The position numbers and the translations under genes were made by a program. 18,014 bases of DNA from the NCBI RefSeq assembly GCF_938030785.1, contig NZ_CALHIK010000153.1:1-18014 (forward strand). Reading direction: 5' to 3'. This stretch comes from an uncultured Campylobacter sp. (lineage in GTDB: Bacteria > Campylobacterota > Campylobacteria > Campylobacterales > Campylobacteraceae). Below, piece after piece: positions 15,321 to 18,014 of the stretch; positions within the stretch are counted from its first letter, which is position 1, and every line of letters begins with the position of its first letter. The notes under the pieces are model-generated. The model ran no database searches and was not told where the DNA came from. It saw only the letters and a list, made by a program, of their open reading frames with translations.

Positions 15321-15560
15321 CCCACAAAACCGCGCTAGATATCTTTGCGCCGCAGCCAAAGCGGAGATTAAAATTTTAAAATTCTCTCACTGATTTAAAA
15401 TTTAGGCATCCCAAAGCCGCCGCAGTGTGAGCTTTGCTGCTTCTTGCCGCTGCGAAATTAGTTTGCGCCTAGCTTCGAACCGCGCCAAATTTCGCGCCCA
15501 AATTTAAAAATTCCTAGAATTTCGCTAAAATTGCGGGCAAATTTTAAAAAAGGCGAAATT

Positions 15561-16619
15561 TTGACTATTTACGATTTGGAGCGCCTGAGGCTGGATGCGA
15601 AAAAGCACGTGGAGCAGCTAAAGCTCGTAGCCGTCATAAGCACAATCGCCCTGTTTGCGGTATTCGGCGTCATCGCGTATTTCGCGCGCAGGCAGGGCGT
15701 GCAGAGCTTTAGCGCGACGATGCTTATGCTGCTGGCGATCGCCTCGCTCGCCGTAAGCCTTAAAGAGGTGCATCTAAACGGCTGGCAAAAGGATCTCATC
15801 GGCACGGAAAATATTTTGAAATTTGGCGCGGTCGCGATCTCATTTTTGATCTTCAAATACTCCGCAGCCTTGCCGCAGGCGTTGATAGGCTTGGCCGCGC
15901 TTGCGCTCGCGGTGTGGCTAGCGACGCGGCTTTACGCGCTCGGCGTAAGAAGCATGCAAGAGATCTTTACGGGGCGATACCGCCAAAGCTACAAGCAGCA
16001 CTATCTGGCGCCTTTCGTGCGCGAGCTCGGCTACGAATACGTCTCCTACGGCAGCGTGCCGTTTTGGCGCGTGGTGCAGAGCGATCTGTTCGAGTTCATC
16101 GAAAATCTGCGCGGCAACGACCGCGTAGGCGGCGCGTGGCAGGGGGTGAGCTTCGAGTTTAGCGACGTGAGCTTTTTTCATCAAAATTTGCAGCACGAGC
16201 TCGTGGGGGCGTTTTTCGTAGCGGAATTTAACAAACGCATCATCGCGCCCGTTTTTATCTATCCGCGCGAGATACAAAACAAACAGCACGTAGGTCTAAA
16301 ACCCGTTGCGATGGATAATGTGGAGTTTGCCGCGCGCTACAAGGTGCTTAGCGACGAGCCGCAAAACGCGATGTACGTGCTAACCCCCGCATTTATGGAG
16401 CGATTTCTGGCGTTGGGCGACGCGCTCGGGGCGCAGATCTGGGCGAGCATCAGAGAGCGGCGGATCCATATTTTCGTGCACACCGGGCGCGATAATTTCG
16501 AGCCTAGCGTCTATGAAAGTGTGCTGCGCCGCGACCCCGCAAGCGAGATAAAGAGCGAAATTTTAAACTTTTTGAGTATCGTTAAAATTTTAAAACTGAA
16601 TGTGAGGATTTGGGTTTAA
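15561..16619 (+). CDS. DUF3137 domain membrane protein
   Basis: A 352-residue protein if translation begins at TTG 15561, which has AAAAAGGCG about 7 bases upstream; an earlier TTG at 15531 lacks a ribosome binding site and adds ten residues. After a short cytoplasmic helix (MTIYDLERLRLDAKKHVEQL) come about four hydrophobic segments (21-41, 52-66, 85-100, 104-124). Residues 130-340 match the DUF3137 pattern: a basic helix (YKQHYLAPFVRELGYEY), GGAWQGVSFEFSDVSF, GAFFVAEFNKRI, AMDNVEFAARYKVLSDEPQNAMYVLTP and a final RERRIHIFV strand. The family has no known function but is commonly encoded next to LemA, which is the preceding gene here although 790 bases away. It is likely an inner-membrane protein with a large soluble domain. 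Confidence 0.85.
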   Translation: MTIYDLERLRLDAKKHVEQLKLVAVISTIALFAVFGVIAYFARRQGVQSFSATMLMLLAIASLAVSLKEVHLNGWQKDLIGTENILKFGAVAISFLIFKYSAALPQALIGLAALALAVWLATRLYALGVRSMQEIFTGRYRQSYKQHYLAPFVRELGYEYVSYGSVPFWRVVQSDLFEFIENLRGNDRVGGAWQGVSFEFSDVSFFHQNLQHELVGAFFVAEFNKRIIAPVFIYPREIQNKQHVGLKPVAMDNVEFAARYKVLSDEPQNAMYVLTPAFMERFLALGDALGAQIWASIRERRIHIFVHTGRDNFEPSVYESVLRRDPASEIKSEILNFLSIVKILKLNVRIWV

Positions 16620-16667
16620 TAAAATTTGAGCGGTATTTTTGCTAAAAATTTTTAACTCTTAATGTTT

Positions 16668-17396
16668 TTATATATCTGTATCAAAATTTATGTGAAAAAA
16701 TGTATAAAAATATTCTTTTAATAAATCGTGGTCTTTTTGATTAAAAAAAGCTATTGTTGCCCCTTGTTGTATTATTACACGAACACCTCTTATCCAACCT
16801 ATATCAATTACAAATTTTTGCGAATATTCCCAAAAATTTGTCAAATTTTTATTTGATTTTTTATAAAGCAACATACGAAATAAAATATCATATATAATCG
16901 CTAAAAACAAAGCAAAAGCGTAAAGAAGCAAACTTATTATAAATTCGCTATCAAAAGTAACTATAAATCCACCTATTGATACAATTAAAATAGGATATAA
17001 TGTTATAAATTTGCTACTAAGTATGAAATATAAAAACGATGAAAATTCTTTATTCCCTAATAAGCTCTGAATTTTTCGTATTTGCAAATCGCTATCGTAA
17101 TATACTGCTCTCATATTAGACGAAAGTGAAACAAAGCGTTCCTTTGAAAATATGGTTATTTTATAGGAAATAGTTAAAAATCCTACAAATATCAACAATA
17201 AAATAAAAACTTTTTTCACTAATTCGTCGAATTCTCCAAATTCGATATGACTTTGTATCACAAAAACAAAAAGCGAAGAAATCAAGAAAAATATTAAATT
17301 TAAAATACCGTGAAGCAACATTTCTCTACTATAATCACGTAAAATCAACGGCTCTTTGTCGTAATCTCTAGGTGAAATTTTAAAATTTTCAGGCAT
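16668..17396 (-). CDS. AT-rich hypothetical membrane protein, 242 residues
   Basis: I do not recognise this family. The protein has a polar N-terminus (MPENFKISPRDYDKEPLILR), about four transmembrane segments in two pairs (roughly 28-48 with 62-81, and 127-147 with 152-175), a central polar loop (82-118) and a soluble C-terminal tail (180-242) with Phe/Asn-rich sequence ending FFHINFDTDI. Base composition is strikingly different from its neighbours: long A/T runs, roughly 30% GC by eye against about 50% next door, with codons such as AAA, AAT, TTT and ATA dominating. It is convergent with the DUF3137 gene (48 bases apart). The ribosome binding site before ATG 17396 is weak (GAGATATAAAG). The composition suggests recent acquisition. 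No partner gene is visible that would define a role. Confidence 0.75.
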   Translation of the reverse strand: MPENFKISPRDYDKEPLILRDYSREMLLHGILNLIFFLISSLFVFVIQSHIEFGEFDELVKKVFILLLIFVGFLTISYKITIFSKERFVSLSSNMRAVYYDSDLQIRKIQSLLGNKEFSSFLYFILSSKFITLYPILIVSIGGFIVTFDSEFIISLLLYAFALFLAIIYDILFRMLLYKKSNKNLTNFWEYSQKFVIDIGWIRGVRVIIQQGATIAFFNQKDHDLLKEYFYTFFHINFDTDI

Positions 17397-17526
17397 CTTT
17401 ATATCTCAATCAAAGCGCGATATGTTTGGCTGGCGCGACGGAATTTATCGTAAATCTGTCGAGAGCGGCGTATGGGCATATCGGCACACAGGCGATGCGG
17501 AAATAATCCGCTATCCGCCGCAGTAC

Positions 17527-17896
17527 GGCTCGCAAAATCGCGCTACGGCTTAAAATCAAAACCCGCCTCACAAAAACAAATCCGCAGCTCGTAAGTCCGC
17601 AGTCTGCAAAATCCATAACTTGCAAAATTATGTCGTGTCATCGGTTCATGAAATCATAGTTTAAAAACTGCGCTGCACAGCCAGCTAAAAATCACGCCCC
17701 ACAAAAAAACCGTGCTCGCGCTGCCAGTCTGTAAAATCATACTCTGTAAAGCGTAAAAAACCGCGGCGCCTCGCTAGCTCATAAAATCGTAGCTCGCTAA
17801 AATCGCGCTGCGCCGCGGGCTGATAAAATCACGGCTCGCACAAACGCAGCGCAATGCTCGCAAAAGTAAAATTCGCGGCTTGCAAAATCAAGCCGC
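17527..17896. repeat. Field of degenerate AAAATC-centred repeats
   Basis: The hexamer AAAATC occurs about nine times in 370 bases (near 17534, 17552, 17608, 17689, 17733, 17783, 17799, 17825 and 17884), usually preceded by a GCTCGC/GCTTGC/GCTCAT-like half and followed by a GC-rich segment. Two adjacent copies at 17776-17790 and 17791-17806 (AGCTCATAAAATCGT and AGCTCGCTAAAATCG) are almost identical. They lie inside a 9-bp inverted repeat (17761-17769 / 17810-17818, CCGCGGCGC). Spacing is irregular (16 to 80 bases), so this is not a CRISPR array or a simple tandem repeat. Confidence 0.6.
17875..17896 (-). terminator. Probable terminator hairpin of the LysM gene
   Basis: An 8-bp perfect stem (GCGGCTTG at 17875-17882 with CAAGCCGC at 17889-17896) around a 6-base loop lies 17 bases past the LysM gene stop on the minus strand. 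The following minus-strand sequence (GAATTTTACTTTT) is T-rich but interrupted, so the call is moderate. Confidence 0.45.
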
Positions 17897-17913
17897 AGTA
17901 TTCAAAAGCGAGC

Positions 17914-18014
17914 TTAAGCTTTTGGAATTCTGATCTTCTGCCCCGGATAGATGAGGTTCGCGTCCTTGATAACCTCGCGGTTGGCATCGAAAATAATCTT
18001 GTATTTGTTCGCGT
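17914..18014 (-). CDS. LysM domain protein, C-terminal fragment
   Basis: Only the last 32 residues are inside the window; the gene enters from the right edge and stops at TAA 17916-17914. The visible sequence includes ANKYKIIFDANREVIKD and then NLIYPGQKIRIPKA, which is the second half of a LysM peptidoglycan-binding motif (IFEANR, then IYPGQxLRIP), ending directly at the protein C-terminus as in YgaU/Kbp-type proteins. It would bind peptidoglycan or act as a small envelope/cytosolic LysM protein; the rest of the protein is needed to decide. Confidence 0.8.
   Translation of the reverse strand, partial: ANKYKIIFDANREVIKDANLIYPGQKIRIPKA

Larger units (their letters stand above)
14771..15560. 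other. 790-base non-coding region between lemA and the DUF3137 gene
   Basis: I see no supported gene in either strand. The region contains a probable bidirectional terminator (15067-15103), an 8-bp inverted repeat (15234-15241 / 15270-15277), a perfect 15-bp inverted repeat (15287-15320), and AAATTTTAAAATTT blocks near 15130-15143 and 15370-15384. The direct repeat GAGTCTTT occurs at about 15252-15259 and 15280-15286. No clear promoter for the following gene can be named. Confidence 0.55.
17397..17913. other. 517-base non-coding region with degenerate repeats
   Basis: No convincing gene is present; an open frame at 17410-17625 has no ribosome binding site, no recognisable product and lies partly in repetitive sequence. 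Composition returns to the GC-rich, AAAATC-punctuated style described for the repeat field at 17527-17896. The promoter of the AT-rich gene should lie near 17400-17450 but I cannot pick it out. Confidence 0.55.

Noticed and set aside
14771..15560. Decayed coding gene between lemA and the DUF3137 gene
   Set aside because: I could not find any stretch resembling a recognisable protein in the frames I examined; a translated search would be needed to exclude it.
17410..17625. 71-codon minus-strand frame beyond the AT-rich gene
   Set aside because: It lacks a ribosome binding site, has a composition of random Arg/Cys/Ala type and overlaps the repeat field.
17527..17896. CRISPR array
   Set aside because: The units are too short, too degenerate and irregularly spaced (16-80 bases), and no cas gene is nearby.

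Overview
The window looks like a chromosomal segment of a Campylobacter with a fairly high GC content, probably of the oral C. gracilis / C. rectus / C. showae group. Four things point there: an FTR1 permease + P19 + polytopic membrane protein cluster ordered like C. jejuni Cj1658-Cj1659-Cj1660, an epsilonproteobacterial cytochrome bc1 operon with a di-haem c subunit, a fused ResB-CcsA (CcsBA) cytochrome c synthase, and strong use of AAATTT/AAATTTTAAAATTT strings between genes. The species assignment is an inference.

Layout. Positions 1-3709 (minus strand) carry a high-affinity iron uptake cluster: an FTR1-family permease with a large periplasmic domain, the periplasmic metal-binding protein P19, and after a 405-base spacer a polytopic membrane protein that runs off the left edge. 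Positions 3893-6812 (minus) carry petA-petB-petC, coding for Rieske protein, cytochrome b and di-haem cytochrome c, closed by a clear intrinsic terminator. After a 415-base AT-palindrome-rich gap, ccsBA (7228-10653, minus) encodes the one-piece cytochrome c synthase that would attach haem to the PetC apoprotein. creA (10717-11223, minus) encodes a small periplasmic protein. From a divergent promoter region, 11321-14770 (plus) holds a tightly packed run: phosphomannomutase/phosphoglucomutase, an 86-residue unknown protein, alanine racemase and a LemA-family protein, the last three joined by overlapping stop/start codons. A 790-base non-coding stretch rich in inverted repeats separates lemA from a DUF3137 membrane protein (15561-16619), a family often found beside LemA. 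An AT-rich orphan membrane protein lies convergent to it (16668-17396, minus), then a 517-base non-coding region with many degenerate AAAATC units, then the C-terminal end of a LysM protein entering from the right edge.

How the genes work together. The iron importer, the bc1 complex and the cytochrome c synthase form a coherent iron/haem/respiration neighbourhood. Manganese-free, magnesium-dependent sugar-phosphate metabolism (mutase), alanine racemase and the LysM protein belong to envelope building; LemA and DUF3137 are envelope-associated families of unclear role.

I found no tRNA, rRNA, CRISPR array, insertion sequence, integrase or obvious defence system. Most of the window is ordinary core genome. 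The least explained parts are the palindrome-rich intergenic blocks, the degenerate repeat field at the right end, the AT-rich orphan gene and two low-complexity protein extensions (in CcsBA and LemA). I do not see convincing evidence of a new biological system.
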